64,000 bases of DNA from Deltaproteobacteria bacterium (GTDB lineage: Bacteria > Myxococcota > XYA12-FULL-58-9), in NCBI GenBank assembly GCA_016218825.1, contig JACRCV010000087.1:1-64000 (forward strand), given 5' to 3'. The translations under genes were made by a program, and so were the position numbers. This document shows, one piece after another, positions 18,823 to 28,650 of this stretch. Numbering within the stretch: the stretch's first letter is position 1; every line of letters starts with the position of its first letter. The notes beneath the pieces are model-generated. The model had not been told where the DNA came from. It was given only the letters and a program-made list of their open reading frames with translations, and did no database searches.

Positions 18823-20466
18823 ATGAATTGGTTCATCAACATCAAGACCCGATCGAAGTTGTTCCTTGGCTTCGGCACCATGCTCGTCCTGCTCGGCGTC
18901 GTGATTGCCATTTCGTATCGCGGGATCACGCGCATCGAGGAGAACGAAAGGGACCTGTTCCAGGGGGACTACACGACGGCGATGGACATCAGGCACGTCA
19001 GAATCAACCAACAAGACCTACGGCTCGCCTCCTTCCAGATGCTCCATGCCAAGGATCCGTTGAAGAAGGAACAACTCCGCCAGGAAAGTGACGCGCTGGC
19101 CAAGGAGAACGTCGAGCTCTTGTCCGGGCTCGTCGAGCGGGGGAAGAACGAACCGGGTCTGATCGGCGACTTGAGGGAATATGAGCGAGAGTTGACGGCC
19201 TTTGCCGACGCCCGTGCGAAGCAGGTCGTTCCGGCAATCCTCGAAGGGCGCACCGAAGCGGCCCTCGACGTCATCATGAACGTCCAGGCGGAGCGGACGC
19301 GGCGCATTCAAGATCTCGGTGACAAGCTCGACCAGGCCGTTACGAACATCGCAGCAAGCAAGGCCCTCGAGGCCTCGCAGATCGTGCGCTCGAGCTTCCT
19401 CGCCTTCCTGCTCGCGGGGTTGCTCGCGATTGCACTGGCCATCGTGCTCGCCCTGTTGCTCAACCGCCTGATCGCCGCGCCTTTTCAGGTTGCGACCAGC
19501 GTGGCCGAGCGAGTTGCCGCGGGCGACCTGGCGGTGCGGGTCGAGGTCGGCGAGCGGACGGACGAGGTTGGTGTGCTGCAGCGAGCACTGCGAACCATGG
19601 TCGACAACTTGCGGGGTCTCAACAAGGAGCTGCAGACCGGCTTCACCGTCCTCGCCTCGTCGTCGAGCGAGATCCTGGCCACGGTCTCCCAGGTCGCGGC
19701 GAGCGCTTCCGAGACCGCCACCGCCGTGAGCGAAACCTCGACCACTGCTGAAGAAGTCAAGCAGACCGCCCACCTCTCCAACCAGAAGGCCAAGGCGGTC
19801 CAGGAGACCGCTCAGAAAGCGGCTGTTGTTTCCGATACCGGCCGCAAGGCCGTCACCGAGACCATCGAGGGCATGAGCCGCATCCGCGAGCAGATGGAGT
19901 CGATCGCCGAGAGCGTCGTGCGGCTCTCGGAGCAGGGTCAGACCATCGGCGAGATCATCGCCACGGTCAACGACCTCGCCGAGCAGTCGAACCTGCTGGC
20001 GGTCAACGCGGCCATCGAGGCGACCCGTGCCGGGGAGTACGGCAAGGGGTTCGCGGTGGTGGCGCAAGAGGTCAAGAGCCTGGCCGAGCAGTCGCGGCAG
20101 GCGACCACCCAGGTGCGCACCATTCTCATGGAGGTTCAGAAGGCCACGAGCGCCGCCGTCATGGCCACCGAGCGGGGCACCAAAGCGGTGGCCGCGGGGG
20201 TCAAGCAGGCCAACGACGCGGGTGAGTCGATCCGCGCGCTCACCGGGAGCGTGGGCGAGGCCTCCCAGGCCGCCTCTCAGATCGCGGCGTCGAGCCAGCA
20301 ACAGCTCGTGGGCATGGATCAGATCGCCTCGGCCATCGCCAACATCAAGCAGGCCACGACCCAGAACGTGGCCGGCACCAAGCAGCTCGAGGCGTCGGCG
20401 CAGGGCCCCCAGGCGCTCGGCGGGCGGTTGAAGGTCTTGGTGGAGCGGCAGCGCATCGAGACTTGA
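18823..20466 (+). CDS. Membrane methyl-accepting chemotaxis protein
   Basis: 547 residues; GGAGG six bases before ATG 18823. TM1 about 12-33, a periplasmic four-helix-bundle sensor (34-185, 4HB_MCP type), TM2 about 190-213 ([21 protein letters not shown]), HAMP about 213-267 ([21 protein letters not shown]) and the signalling domain 280-530. The hairpin tip shows the conserved [18 protein letters not shown], and flanking heptads offer Gln/Glu methylation sites. It ends in RQRIET without a CheR-docking pentapeptide of the NWETF kind. The ligand is unknown. Unlike cytosolic FrzCD it is membrane-bound, as in Wsp and other alternative-cellular-function systems. Confidence 0.92.
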   Translation: MNWFINIKTRSKLFLGFGTMLVLLGVVIAISYRGITRIEENERDLFQGDYTTAMDIRHVRINQQDLRLASFQMLHAKDPLKKEQLRQESDALAKENVELLSGLVERGKNEPGLIGDLREYERELTAFADARAKQVVPAILEGRTEAALDVIMNVQAERTRRIQDLGDKLDQAVTNIAASKALEASQIVRSSFLAFLLAGLLAIALAIVLALLLNRLIAAPFQVATSVAERVAAGDLAVRVEVGERTDEVGVLQRALRTMVDNLRGLNKELQTGFTVLASSSSEILATVSQVAASASETATAVSETSTTAEEVKQTAHLSNQKAKAVQETAQKAAVVSDTGRKAVTETIEGMSRIREQMESIAESVVRLSEQGQTIGEIIATVNDLAEQSNLLAVNAAIEATRAGEYGKGFAVVAQEVKSLAEQSRQATTQVRTILMEVQKATSAAVMATERGTKAVAAGVKQANDAGESIRALTGSVGEASQAASQIAASSQQQLVGMDQIASAIANIKQATTQNVAGTKQLEASAQGPQALGGRLKVLVERQRIET

Positions 20467-20488
20467 GCCGGGGCGGGCGGAGCGTCGG

Positions 20489-22717
20489 ATGGACAAGAAG
20501 AAAGAAGAGTTCCTGGCCAAGCTGCGGGACACGTTCCGCGTCGAGGCCGCCGAGCACCTCGAGGCCATCACCGCCGGCCTCTTGACGATCGAGAAGGCCG
20601 GCGACGCCGAGCGCGCCCTCATCGTCGAGCGCATCTTCCGGGAAGCCCATTCACTCAAGGGCGCGGCGCGGTCGGTGAGCCTCGCCGGCGTCGAGGCGCT
20701 CTGCCTGGAGCTGGAGAGCCTCTTCGCGGCAACGAAAGCCAAGAAGCTCGAGCTGTCGCCGGAGATGCTCGACGCCATTCATCACGCGCTCGACGTTCTC
20801 GCGACCTCGTGCAAGAGCCCGGGTGCCCCATCGTCGGCAGACGGCACCAACCAGGAGCAACGAGCTCTCGTGACCCTCAGGCGACTCGGCCGAGGGGCGG
20901 CGGCTGATACTACCGATGAACCGGGTGCCCTGGCCCCGCCTCCGCCGCGGGTACCGGACGCGGCCCCCACCGGCGCACGGTCGACGGCGGCGGTCACGAG
21001 CGTTGTCGCGCCCGACACCGTTCGTATCTCCACGCACAAGCTCAACGCGATCTTGCTCGAAGCCGAGGAGCTCGTCGGCGCCAAGATCGCGGAAGGCGAG
21101 CGTGCCGGTGAGATCCGTATGTTGGCGGCGGATCTTGCCGGCTGGAACCAACGGCGTCTCCGCCATGGCGGCGCAGCGACCACAGCCGAGCTGCTCGAGT
21201 CGGAGCTGCTCTACACCAGGAAGCTCGAGAGCTCGCTCAGGAAGCTGGCCGGCTCCGCGCGTCAGGACGCACGTGCCCTCGCGGTCCTCACCGACCGACT
21301 CCTCATAGACACCAAGCAGGCGCTCTTGCTCCCTTGCTCGTACCTCTTCGGCCATCTGCCCAAGATCGCGCACGACCTCGGACGCGAGGCGGGCAAGGAG
21401 GTCGACCTCCTGGTGACGGGCGAGGACATCGAGATCGACCGCCGAGTCCTCGACGAGCTCAAAGACCCGCTCACTCATCTCCTTCGGAATGGCATCGATC
21501 ACGGCATCGAGAAGGCACAGACACGGCGCGAGCTCGGCAAACCCAGCCGCGGCTCGGTGACCATCAATGCGAAACCGGGCGAAGGGAATCGGGTCGAAAT
21601 CACCGTGGCTGATGACGGTCGCGGGATCGATGCCGACAAGGTCGAGAAGGCCGCCGTACGGCTGGGGCTCCTCACCGCCGACGCGGCAGCGCGTCTGACC
21701 GGGGCTGACGTCACCCGGCTCATCTTCCACTCAGGGCTGTCGACGAGCCCGATCATCACCGACCTCTCGGGCCGGGGTCTGGGCTTGGCAATTGTTCGCG
21801 AGAAGGTCGAGAGGCTCGGCGGCACTGTCGAGGTGACCTCGTCGCCGGGCGTCGGCACGACGCTTCGCATGCTCGTGCCGCTGTCGCTCACGGCTTTCCG
21901 GGGCGTGCAGGTCGGGGTCGCCGGTCGCCGTTTCCTCTTCCCGAGCGCCCACGTGGTGCGCGTGAGCCGGGTGAGGCCGGCCGAGATCAAGACGGTCGAG
22001 AATCGTCAGACGATGGTGATGGGAGAACGCGCGTCGTCGCTGGTGCGCCTCAAGGACGTCCTGGAGCTTTCCGGTCCGGACGGACACGAGAAGGACCAGG
22101 CCCGGCCGATCGTCGTGGTGCACGTCGCGGACCGCCAGGTTGTCTTCATGGTCGACGAGGTGGTGGGCGAGCAGGAGGTCATGGTCAAGAGCCTGGGCCA
22201 ACAGCTCGCCCGGGTCCGCAATATTTCCGGCGCCTGCATCTCGGGCAGCGGTGCGGTCATCCCCATCCTCAACGTCGTCGATCTCGTGGAGTCCGCGAGC
22301 ACGGCCGTCGCGCCGCGCCCCACGGAGATCGCCGACGCCCCCATCAGCGAACGGCGCCGACGTCTTCTTCTCGCCGAGGATTCGATCACGGCGCGCGCGC
22401 TCTTGAAGAGCATCCTCGAGGCCGCCGGCTACGAGGTCGTGGCCTCCGTGGACGGCATGGATGCGCTGACGCGGCTGAAGACCGAGCCGTTCGACCTCCT
22501 GGTCTCGGACGTGGATATGCCACGCTTGAACGGTTTCGAGCTCACGGCCAAGCTCCGCGCCGACAAGAAGCTCGGCGAGCTGCCGGTCGTGCTCGTCACG
22601 GCGCTCGGCTCGCAACAGGACCGCGAATACGGCATCGAGGTCGGCGCCAACGCTTACATCGTCAAGAGCGACTTCGATCAGAGCAACCTCATCGAGATCG
22701 TCCGGAGGCTCCTGTGA
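20489..22717 (+). CDS. cheA: CheA-type histidine kinase fused to a receiver domain
   Basis: 742 residues; GGAG six bases before ATG 20489. Hpt domain 1-110 with phospho-His54 in REAHSLKGAARSV. A Pro/Ala linker replaces the P2 domain. Dimerisation segment about 175-260. ATPase about 300-455 (HLLRNGIDHGIE, VADDGRGID, LSGRGLGLAIVREKV). CheW-like P5 about 465-600. C-terminal receiver about 620-742 (LLLAEDSITARALL, phospho-Asp in LVSDVDMPRLNG, Thr in LVTALGS, Lys in IVKSDFD). CheA-REC without P2 is the WspE/FrzE layout. The attached receiver usually competes for or tunes phosphate flow. No separate CheY or GGDEF partner is encoded here. Confidence 0.93.
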   Translation: MDKKKEEFLAKLRDTFRVEAAEHLEAITAGLLTIEKAGDAERALIVERIFREAHSLKGAARSVSLAGVEALCLELESLFAATKAKKLELSPEMLDAIHHALDVLATSCKSPGAPSSADGTNQEQRALVTLRRLGRGAAADTTDEPGALAPPPPRVPDAAPTGARSTAAVTSVVAPDTVRISTHKLNAILLEAEELVGAKIAEGERAGEIRMLAADLAGWNQRRLRHGGAATTAELLESELLYTRKLESSLRKLAGSARQDARALAVLTDRLLIDTKQALLLPCSYLFGHLPKIAHDLGREAGKEVDLLVTGEDIEIDRRVLDELKDPLTHLLRNGIDHGIEKAQTRRELGKPSRGSVTINAKPGEGNRVEITVADDGRGIDADKVEKAAVRLGLLTADAAARLTGADVTRLIFHSGLSTSPIITDLSGRGLGLAIVREKVERLGGTVEVTSSPGVGTTLRMLVPLSLTAFRGVQVGVAGRRFLFPSAHVVRVSRVRPAEIKTVENRQTMVMGERASSLVRLKDVLELSGPDGHEKDQARPIVVVHVADRQVVFMVDEVVGEQEVMVKSLGQQLARVRNISGACISGSGAVIPILNVVDLVESASTAVAPRPTEIADAPISERRRRLLLAEDSITARALLKSILEAAGYEVVASVDGMDALTRLKTEPFDLLVSDVDMPRLNGFELTAKLRADKKLGELPVVLVTALGSQQDREYGIEVGANAYIVKSDFDQSNLIEIVRRLL

Positions 22718-22739
22718 GACACGACCTCGGAGCACCGCG

Positions 22740-23819
22740 ATGATCAACGTGCTCGTGGTCGAAGACTCGCGGGCCAGCCGGGACTACCTGGTGTACGTCC
22801 TCGAGACCGATCCGGAGATCCGGGTCATCGACACCACCGACAGCGGCGAGGCGGCGCTCGAGCTCGTGGCCAAGCACCGCCCCGATGCGGTCCTCATGGA
22901 TATCCATCTGCCGGGGATCGACGGCCTCGAGACGACGCGACGGATCATGTCGTCGAATCCGGTGCCCATCGTCGTGTGCACGGCCAGCACGAGCTTCGAC
23001 CAGGTGCGCACCGCCATGCTGGCCTTGGAGGCGGGCGCGCTCGCCGTCTTGAAGAAGCCCAAAGGACTCGGCGACCCGGATGCCGACGCCGAGGCCGCCG
23101 CCATCATTCAGGCTCTCAAGCTGATGTCCGAGGTCAAGCTGGTGAAGCGGTGGAACCGGGCTGCGGCTGCGACTGCGGTCGTGGCCGCGGCCGCCGCCGA
23201 GCCCGAGACCCTCGCAGCGGTTGCCCGCGACGCCGCCATCGTCGCGATTGGGGCTTCCACCGGTGGTCCGCCGATCGTCATGCAAGTCCTGGTCGGTTTG
23301 CTCCCGACCTTCCCGGTGCCGATCCTCCTGGTCCAGCACATGGCCACCGGTTTCGCCGTCGGCTTTGCCGAATGGCTCGCGACCGGGTCCGGCTTGCCGG
23401 TGCGCATCGCGCGCGGCGGAGAGATGCCGCTCCCCGGCCACGTCTACGTCGCGCCCGACGACCATCACCTGCGGGTCGGCCCGCGAGGTGAGCTGCAGAC
23501 GACCCGAGATGCGCCGCACCATGGCCTGCGGCCCTCGGTGGGGATCCTGTTCCGCTCGATGGCCGAGCGCCTCGGCCGCCGGGCCGTCGGCGTGCTCCTC
23601 ACCGGCATGGGGCGGGACGGTGCCGAGGAGCTCAAGCTCATGGCCGACCAAGGGGCGCTCACCATCGCGCAGGACGAGGCGAGCTGCGTGGTGTTTGGCA
23701 TGCCGGCCGAAGCGATCAGACTGGGCGCGGCGCGCTTCGTGTTGCCGCCGCAGAAGATCGCCGGGCTTCTGACCACCGCCGTTGGGAGCGTAGGGAGAAG
23801 GGGACAGTCCGATGGCTGA
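22740..23819 (+). CDS. cheB: CheB protein-glutamate methylesterase
   Basis: 359 residues; GGAG lies about 8 bases before ATG 22740. Receiver domain 1-125 with phospho-Asp54 (LMDIHLPGIDG) and Lys in LKKPKG. A linker follows at 135-165. The esterase domain runs from 166 to 350 with the catalytic triad Ser173 (GASTGGP), His200 (LVQHM) and Asp293 (GMGRDG). It removes methyl groups from, or deamidates, the MCP, opposing CheR. It corresponds to WspF or FrzG. It overlaps the next gene by eight bases, implying translational coupling. Confidence 0.94.
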   Translation: MINVLVVEDSRASRDYLVYVLETDPEIRVIDTTDSGEAALELVAKHRPDAVLMDIHLPGIDGLETTRRIMSSNPVPIVVCTASTSFDQVRTAMLALEAGALAVLKKPKGLGDPDADAEAAAIIQALKLMSEVKLVKRWNRAAAATAVVAAAAAEPETLAAVARDAAIVAIGASTGGPPIVMQVLVGLLPTFPVPILLVQHMATGFAVGFAEWLATGSGLPVRIARGGEMPLPGHVYVAPDDHHLRVGPRGELQTTRDAPHHGLRPSVGILFRSMAERLGRRAVGVLLTGMGRDGAEELKLMADQGALTIAQDEASCVVFGMPAEAIRLGAARFVLPPQKIAGLLTTAVGSVGRRGQSDG

Positions 23820-26415
23820 CAGCGCGGAGATGAAACAGAACAAAGCGAAGATCCTCGTGGTCGAGGACAGCCCCACACAGGTCGAGGAGCTGCGGTTCAT
23901 CCTCGAGGCGGCGGGCTTCTCGGTCGTCGTGGCGACCAACGGCAAGGAGGGGCTCGCGGCCGCCAAGACGAGCCCGGTCGACCTGGTCATTTCGGATATC
24001 GTGATGCCCGAAATGGACGGCTACGAGCTCTGCAAGGCGCTGCGCGCCGACGAGGCGCTCCGGCACCTGCCGGCGATCCTCCTCACCTCACACGCCGATC
24101 CACGGGACGTGATCCGCGGGCTCGAGTCAGGAGCAAACAACTTCATCTGCAAGCCCTACGACAACTCAGCGCTGATCGCGCGCGTCAACAACATCCTCGC
24201 GAACCAGGAGATCCGCAAGGCCGCGTCCAGCGAGTTGGGGATCAGCATCTTCTTCGCCGGCCAACGGTTCTTCATCACCGCCGACCGGCTACAGATCCTC
24301 GATCTCCTGCTCTCGACGTACGAGAATGCCGTGAACAGCAACAGCGAGCTCATCCGCACCCGCGACGAGCTGCGAGTCTTGAACGAGCAACTCGAGGCGC
24401 GGGTCGCGGAACGCACCGCCGCTCTCACGGCGGAGGTCGAGGAGCGCCAGCGCACACAACACGACCTGGAGGCATCTGAAGCGCGGTACCGCCGCCTGTT
24501 CGAATGCGCCAAGGACGGTATCCTGATCCTCGACGCCGGCGCCGGGAAGATCATCGACGTCAACCCGTTCCTGATGGAATTGACGGGCTACCCGCACGAC
24601 CACTTCCTGGGCAAACACCTCTGGGAGATCGGCCCATTCAACGACATCGCTGCGTCCGAGAACGCCTTCGCCGAGCTGCAGGCCAAGGAATACGTCCGCT
24701 ACGAGGATCTGCCGCTGGAGACCAGGGACGGCCGGAAGATCAGCGTCGAGTTCATCAGCAACGTCTACCGCGTGGACGGCCAGTGCGTCATCCAGTGCAA
24801 CATCCGTGACATCACCGCGCGCAAGCGGGCGGAGGAAGCGTTGCGGGCGTCGCGCGAGGTTCTCCAGGCGGTGCTCAACACCATCCCGATCCGGGTCTTC
24901 TGGAAAAACCGGAACCTGACCTACCTGGGCTGCAACATGCAGTTTGCCCGCGACGCCGGCTTCGAGACTCCGGAGGACCTGATCGGCAAGGACGATGACG
25001 CCATGGCCTGGCGAGAACACGCCGAGCTCTACCGCGCCGACGACCGCGCGGTGATCGAAAGCGGACAAGCGAAACTGCTCTTCGAGGAGCCGCTCACGAA
25101 CCCGGCCGGCGAAACGGGCTACGTCCTCACGAGCAAGGTGCCCCTGCGTGACGCCAAGGGCGACATCGTCGGCGTCCTCGGGGCCTATCAGGACATCACC
25201 GAGCGCAAACAGGCGGAGACCCAGCGCCAGCGGCTCGAGGAGCAGCTGCGCGCGTCCCAGAAGATGGAGTCGATCGGTAGCCTCGCCGGCGGCGTGGCGC
25301 ACGACTTCAACAACCTGTTGTCGGTGATCCTGAGCTACACGGGGTTCGCGATGGGCACGGTACAAGACGGCGACCCTCTGAAGGACGATCTCCTGGAAGT
25401 GAAGAAGGCCGCCGACCGCGCAGTCGCGCTGACCCGCCAGCTCCTGGCCTTCAGTCGCAAGCAAATACTGCAGCCCGAGCCGCTGGACTTGAACCAGACC
25501 GCCGCGGGAGTCGAGAAGATGCTCCGGCGGATCCTCGGCGAAGATATCGACTATGCGCAAGCTCTCGCGTCTGTCCTCGGTCTGACGTTGGCCGACCCGG
25601 GTCAAATCGAGCAAGTGATCATGAACCTCGTGGTCAACGCTCGCGACGCCATGCCCGCGGGCGGCAAGCTCACCATTGAGACCTCCAACGTGGAGATCGA
25701 CGAGGAGTACGCGGCGCGTCACGTGGCAGTGAAGCCTGGGTCCTATGTCCAGCTCGTGGTCACGGACACGGGTTGTGGCATGGACGACAAGACCAAGACC
25801 CGGCTCTTCGAGCCCTTCTTCACCACCAAGGGAAAGGGCACGGGCCTCGGGCTCTCCACGGTCTACGGCATCGTCAAGCAGAGCGGCGGCAACATCTGGG
25901 TCTACAGCGAGCTTGGCAAAGGGACCACCTTCAAGATCTACCTGCCGCGCGCGCTTGCGGCGGCCCCGGCAACGACCGTCAAGCCGGCGCCGATCGAGAC
26001 GCCGCCCAATGGAACTGAGACCATCCTCGTGGTCGAGGACGAGGAGGCGCTGCGCAGGGTCGCCCAGAGGAGCCTCGAGGCAACCGGCTACAAGGTGCTG
26101 ACCGCTGCGAACGGCGACGAGGCGTTACTGACCGGTGCACGACACGTGGGCGAAATTCATCTCCTCTTGACGGACGTAGTCATGCCACGGATGAGCGGCA
26201 AGACACTTGCGCAAGAGCTCTCGAAGACGCGGCCGACGCTCAAGGTTGTCTACATGTCGGGCTACACCGACAACGCGATCGTTCACCACGGCGTGCTCGA
26301 CGCCGGGACGCATTTTCTCGCCAAGCCGTTCACGTCGACTGACCTGACGCGGAAGGTGCGGGAGGTGCTGGATGGCGGCATCCAAGTGTTCACTACAACC
26401 AACCCCGACGCCTGA
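23812..26415 (+). CDS. Hybrid histidine kinase REC-PAS-PAS-HK-REC closing the operon
   Basis: 867 residues. Receiver 1 about 12-130 (ILVVEDSPTQVE, phospho-Asp in ISDIVMPEMDG). A signalling helix about 145-220 (RLQILDLLLSTYENAV). PAS about 228-345. PAS about 350-470 (VFWKNRNLTYLGCN). HisKA with His in LAGGVAHDFNNLL. HATPase (NLVVNARDAMP, VTDTGCGMD, GTGLGLSTVYGIV). Receiver 2 about 742-858 (ILVVEDEEALRR, phospho-Asp in LLTDVVMPRMSG, Lys in LAKPF). It has no membrane helix. An N-terminal receiver suggests that CheA can phosphorylate it, so it may take the place held by WspR in Wsp operons, feeding a further relay. Its 3' end overlaps the convergent corA gene by 23 bases. Confidence 0.9.
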   Translation: MADSAEMKQNKAKILVVEDSPTQVEELRFILEAAGFSVVVATNGKEGLAAAKTSPVDLVISDIVMPEMDGYELCKALRADEALRHLPAILLTSHADPRDVIRGLESGANNFICKPYDNSALIARVNNILANQEIRKAASSELGISIFFAGQRFFITADRLQILDLLLSTYENAVNSNSELIRTRDELRVLNEQLEARVAERTAALTAEVEERQRTQHDLEASEARYRRLFECAKDGILILDAGAGKIIDVNPFLMELTGYPHDHFLGKHLWEIGPFNDIAASENAFAELQAKEYVRYEDLPLETRDGRKISVEFISNVYRVDGQCVIQCNIRDITARKRAEEALRASREVLQAVLNTIPIRVFWKNRNLTYLGCNMQFARDAGFETPEDLIGKDDDAMAWREHAELYRADDRAVIESGQAKLLFEEPLTNPAGETGYVLTSKVPLRDAKGDIVGVLGAYQDITERKQAETQRQRLEEQLRASQKMESIGSLAGGVAHDFNNLLSVILSYTGFAMGTVQDGDPLKDDLLEVKKAADRAVALTRQLLAFSRKQILQPEPLDLNQTAAGVEKMLRRILGEDIDYAQALASVLGLTLADPGQIEQVIMNLVVNARDAMPAGGKLTIETSNVEIDEEYAARHVAVKPGSYVQLVVTDTGCGMDDKTKTRLFEPFFTTKGKGTGLGLSTVYGIVKQSGGNIWVYSELGKGTTFKIYLPRALAAAPATTVKPAPIETPPNGTETILVVEDEEALRRVAQRSLEATGYKVLTAANGDEALLTGARHVGEIHLLLTDVVMPRMSGKTLAQELSKTRPTLKVVYMSGYTDNAIVHHGVLDAGTHFLAKPFTSTDLTRKVREVLDGGIQVFTTTNPDA

Positions 26416-27370
26416 AGAAGGCCACCATCACCGCGGGCGTGCCGACGCAGATCGCGACCATCAAGTACATCAGAGAATCGTTGTGCACCCACTCTCGCAG
26501 CCCGGGGAGGTTGTCGAAGTTCTGGCCGAAGAAGCCGACCACGAACGCCAGGGGCAGAAACACCGCGCTCATGATCGTCAGATACTTCATGATCTCGTTG
26601 GTGCGATTCGACACCGACGACAGGTAGGCCTCGAGGGCGTTGCCGAGCAGATCGCGGTTGGCCTCGATCGACTCGTTGATGCGCGCCAGGTGGTCGTAGA
26701 CGTCGCGAAAGTAGAGGGTGGTCCGCTCGCTCACTCGCAGGTCGCCGCGCTTGGACAAGAGCGCGAAGACGTCGCGCTGCGGCGACAGCACCTTGCGCAT
26801 GGTCACCAGGTGGTGCTTGAGATCGAAGATGCGGCTCAGGCTCTGGCGGCGGGGGTCAGCGAGCACCGCGTCCTCGATGGACTCCAACTCCTCGGCGATC
26901 CGGTCGAGGATCGGGAAGGTGCCGTCCACGATCCCGTCCGCGACGAGGTAGTAGAGGAAGTCGACCCCGCGCCGCACCAGCTCGGCGTCATGGCACGCGC
27001 GCCGCCACACGGTGTCGAGGCTGGCGATCGACCCCAGATGGACGGTCACCAGGAAGCGCTCGCCCAGGAAGGCATGCAGCTCCTGGAGGTCGAGCTCGGT
27101 CACCGGCTCGCCCGTCGCCGCGAAGCTCTGGGTCACGAGGAACAAGCAGTCGCGGTACTCCTCGAGCTTCGGACGCTGGTCGAAGTGAGCGCAATCCTCG
27201 ATGGCCAACGGGTGAAAGTCGAAGCGCGCCCGCAGCAGCTCGAGCTGCTCGTCGTCTTGCGCGGCGAGATCGATCCACCGCAAGGCCCCGGCGGGCGGCG
27301 GCGCGACGCGCTCCGGGCCCTCGTAGACCTCGACCTTTCCGCCGGCGTTCACCTCGAGCACCCGAAACAT
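26393..27370 (-). CDS. corA: CorA-family divalent cation transporter (GQN variant)
   Basis: 325 residues. The N-terminal cytosolic domain (about 1-250) has the CorA pattern (FHPLAIEDCAHFDQRPKLEEY, long helices about 150-250). Two C-terminal helices (about 265-288 and 298-318) flank the loop. CorA channels carry Mg2+ (or Co2+/Zn2+) and nearly always have the sequence GMN at the end of the first helix. Here it reads FGQNF, so Met is replaced by Gln. The helix-loop pattern is otherwise normal (AVFLPLAFVVGFFGQNF). The change may alter selectivity or be normal for a subfamily. The gene is single and convergent with the chemosensory operon. Confidence 0.88.
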   Translation of the reverse strand: MFRVLEVNAGGKVEVYEGPERVAPPPAGALRWIDLAAQDDEQLELLRARFDFHPLAIEDCAHFDQRPKLEEYRDCLFLVTQSFAATGEPVTELDLQELHAFLGERFLVTVHLGSIASLDTVWRRACHDAELVRRGVDFLYYLVADGIVDGTFPILDRIAEELESIEDAVLADPRRQSLSRIFDLKHHLVTMRKVLSPQRDVFALLSKRGDLRVSERTTLYFRDVYDHLARINESIEANRDLLGNALEAYLSSVSNRTNEIMKYLTIMSAVFLPLAFVVGFFGQNFDNLPGLREWVHNDSLMYLMVAICVGTPAVMVAFFRRRGWL

Positions 27371-27448
27371 ACCGGCAGACTACGGCATCGGCGGGGGGCG
27401 GCGGAAGCAAACACTGCGTCGGCGTCCGGGTTCTCGGCACCGAAACCG

Positions 27449-27467
27449 GGCGGGCTTCGCGCCCGCC
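27449..27467 (-). terminator. Hairpin after the double VOC gene
   Basis: GGCGGGC (27449-27455) and GCCCGCC (27461-27467) form a perfect 7-base stem with a 5-base loop. On the minus strand it follows the VOC gene stop by about 65 bases and is followed by a weak T run (GGTTTCGG). It may be a terminator; evidence is modest. Confidence 0.4.
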
Positions 27468-27530
27468 GCCGAGCATTCGTTCTCGCCGTCGCAGCGCTGC
27501 GTCGAGCTCGAGCGCCCCTGGACGACGCGC

Positions 27531-28448
27531 CTACCGTCCCGCGAAGGCGCGATCGAGGACGGCGATGTCGAGCTTCTCCATCGCCAGCATCGCCGTAAAC
27601 GCCCGGTCGCGCGCCGCCGTGTCCGCGCTGGTCATCCACGCCGCGATCGCGGTCGGCACCACCTGCCACGACAGGCCGAAGCGGTCCTTCAACCAACCAC
27701 AAGGACCGTGCTCGCCCCCCTCGGCCAGCGCCGCCCAATAGTGGTCGAGCTCGGCTTGATCCTCGCACATGACCTGCAGCGACAGCGCCTCGTTGAAGCT
27801 GAAGGCGTGCGCGCCGTGGCTGTCCATCGCGACCAGCTCCTGGCCGGCAACGGTGAAGCGACCGTGCTTCACCGTGCCCTGCGGCCCCTCCCCGACGGCG
27901 TAGCGCTCGACGCCGTCGACGCGGCCCCCGGGGAAGATGCCGGCGTAGAAGCGCATCGCCTCCTCGGCCCTGCCATGCTGTGCCCCCACGAACATCAAGC
28001 ACGGGACGATGGTCGCGCCACTCTGCGGGCGGCGGCCGGCGATGACCTGCCACGACACCCCGAAGCGATCCTTCACCCAGCCGTAGCGCTCGCTCCAGGG
28101 GTAGGCGCCAAGCGGCATCAACGCTTCGCCGCCGTCGATCAGGGCGGCATAGATCCGCTCGGCGTCCGCGGCGCTGTCGACGTGGACGAAGAAGGAGATG
28201 CTCGGGTTCAAGACGAAGATCGGCCCGCCGTTCAACGCCGTGAAGCGCTGCCCGGCCACCTCGAGCTCCACCGTCAGAACGCTGCCGCGCGGCCTGCCGC
28301 TCGGGTTGTCGCTCTTCTCCGGATAGCGCGAGGTCGCGGTGACGCGGACGCCCGGAAAGACGCGGGCGTAGAACGCGGCGGCGCGCTCGGCCTGATCGTC
28401 AAACCAGATGCACGGCGTGATCTTCGGGGACGGGCTCATGCGTGCCAT
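27531..28448 (-). CDS. Tandem PhnB/3-dmu-9_3-mt-type VOC protein
   Basis: 305 residues; a strong AAGGAGG site lies about eight bases before ATG 28448. Two copies of the VOC fold of the PhnB-like (3-demethylubiquinone methyltransferase-like) family: residues 6-135 (ITPCIWFDDQAERAAAFYARVFPG, then GWVKDRFGVSWQV) and 145-265 (IVPCLMFVGAQHGRAEEAMRFYAGIFPG, then GWLKDRFGLSWQV). The C-terminal 35 residues (AMLAMEKLDIAVLDRAFAG) are the usual family tail. The proteins bind small substrates or metals. The exact reaction is not known despite the old name. It stands alone. Confidence 0.85.
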   Translation of the reverse strand: MARMSPSPKITPCIWFDDQAERAAAFYARVFPGVRVTATSRYPEKSDNPSGRPRGSVLTVELEVAGQRFTALNGGPIFVLNPSISFFVHVDSAADAERIYAALIDGGEALMPLGAYPWSERYGWVKDRFGVSWQVIAGRRPQSGATIVPCLMFVGAQHGRAEEAMRFYAGIFPGGRVDGVERYAVGEGPQGTVKHGRFTVAGQELVAMDSHGAHAFSFNEALSLQVMCEDQAELDHYWAALAEGGEHGPCGWLKDRFGLSWQVVPTAIAAWMTSADTAARDRAFTAMLAMEKLDIAVLDRAFAGR

Positions 28449-28650
28449 CGGTGGCCTCCTTGTCGTGATTTCAGGTAGGCACGCGGCCGGATGTTGTCAA
28501 TCGACGCGGCGCCCGGGTCGCGGAGGTCAACGACCCGATGCACACCGCCGCGTGGACGCGGATGGCGAAGATGGGCAGGGAGAGCCAGATCGAACGGCTC
28601 GAGGCGGCGCCCGACTGAGCGGCCGCGGCGCGCCTCGACGCTCGTTCACG

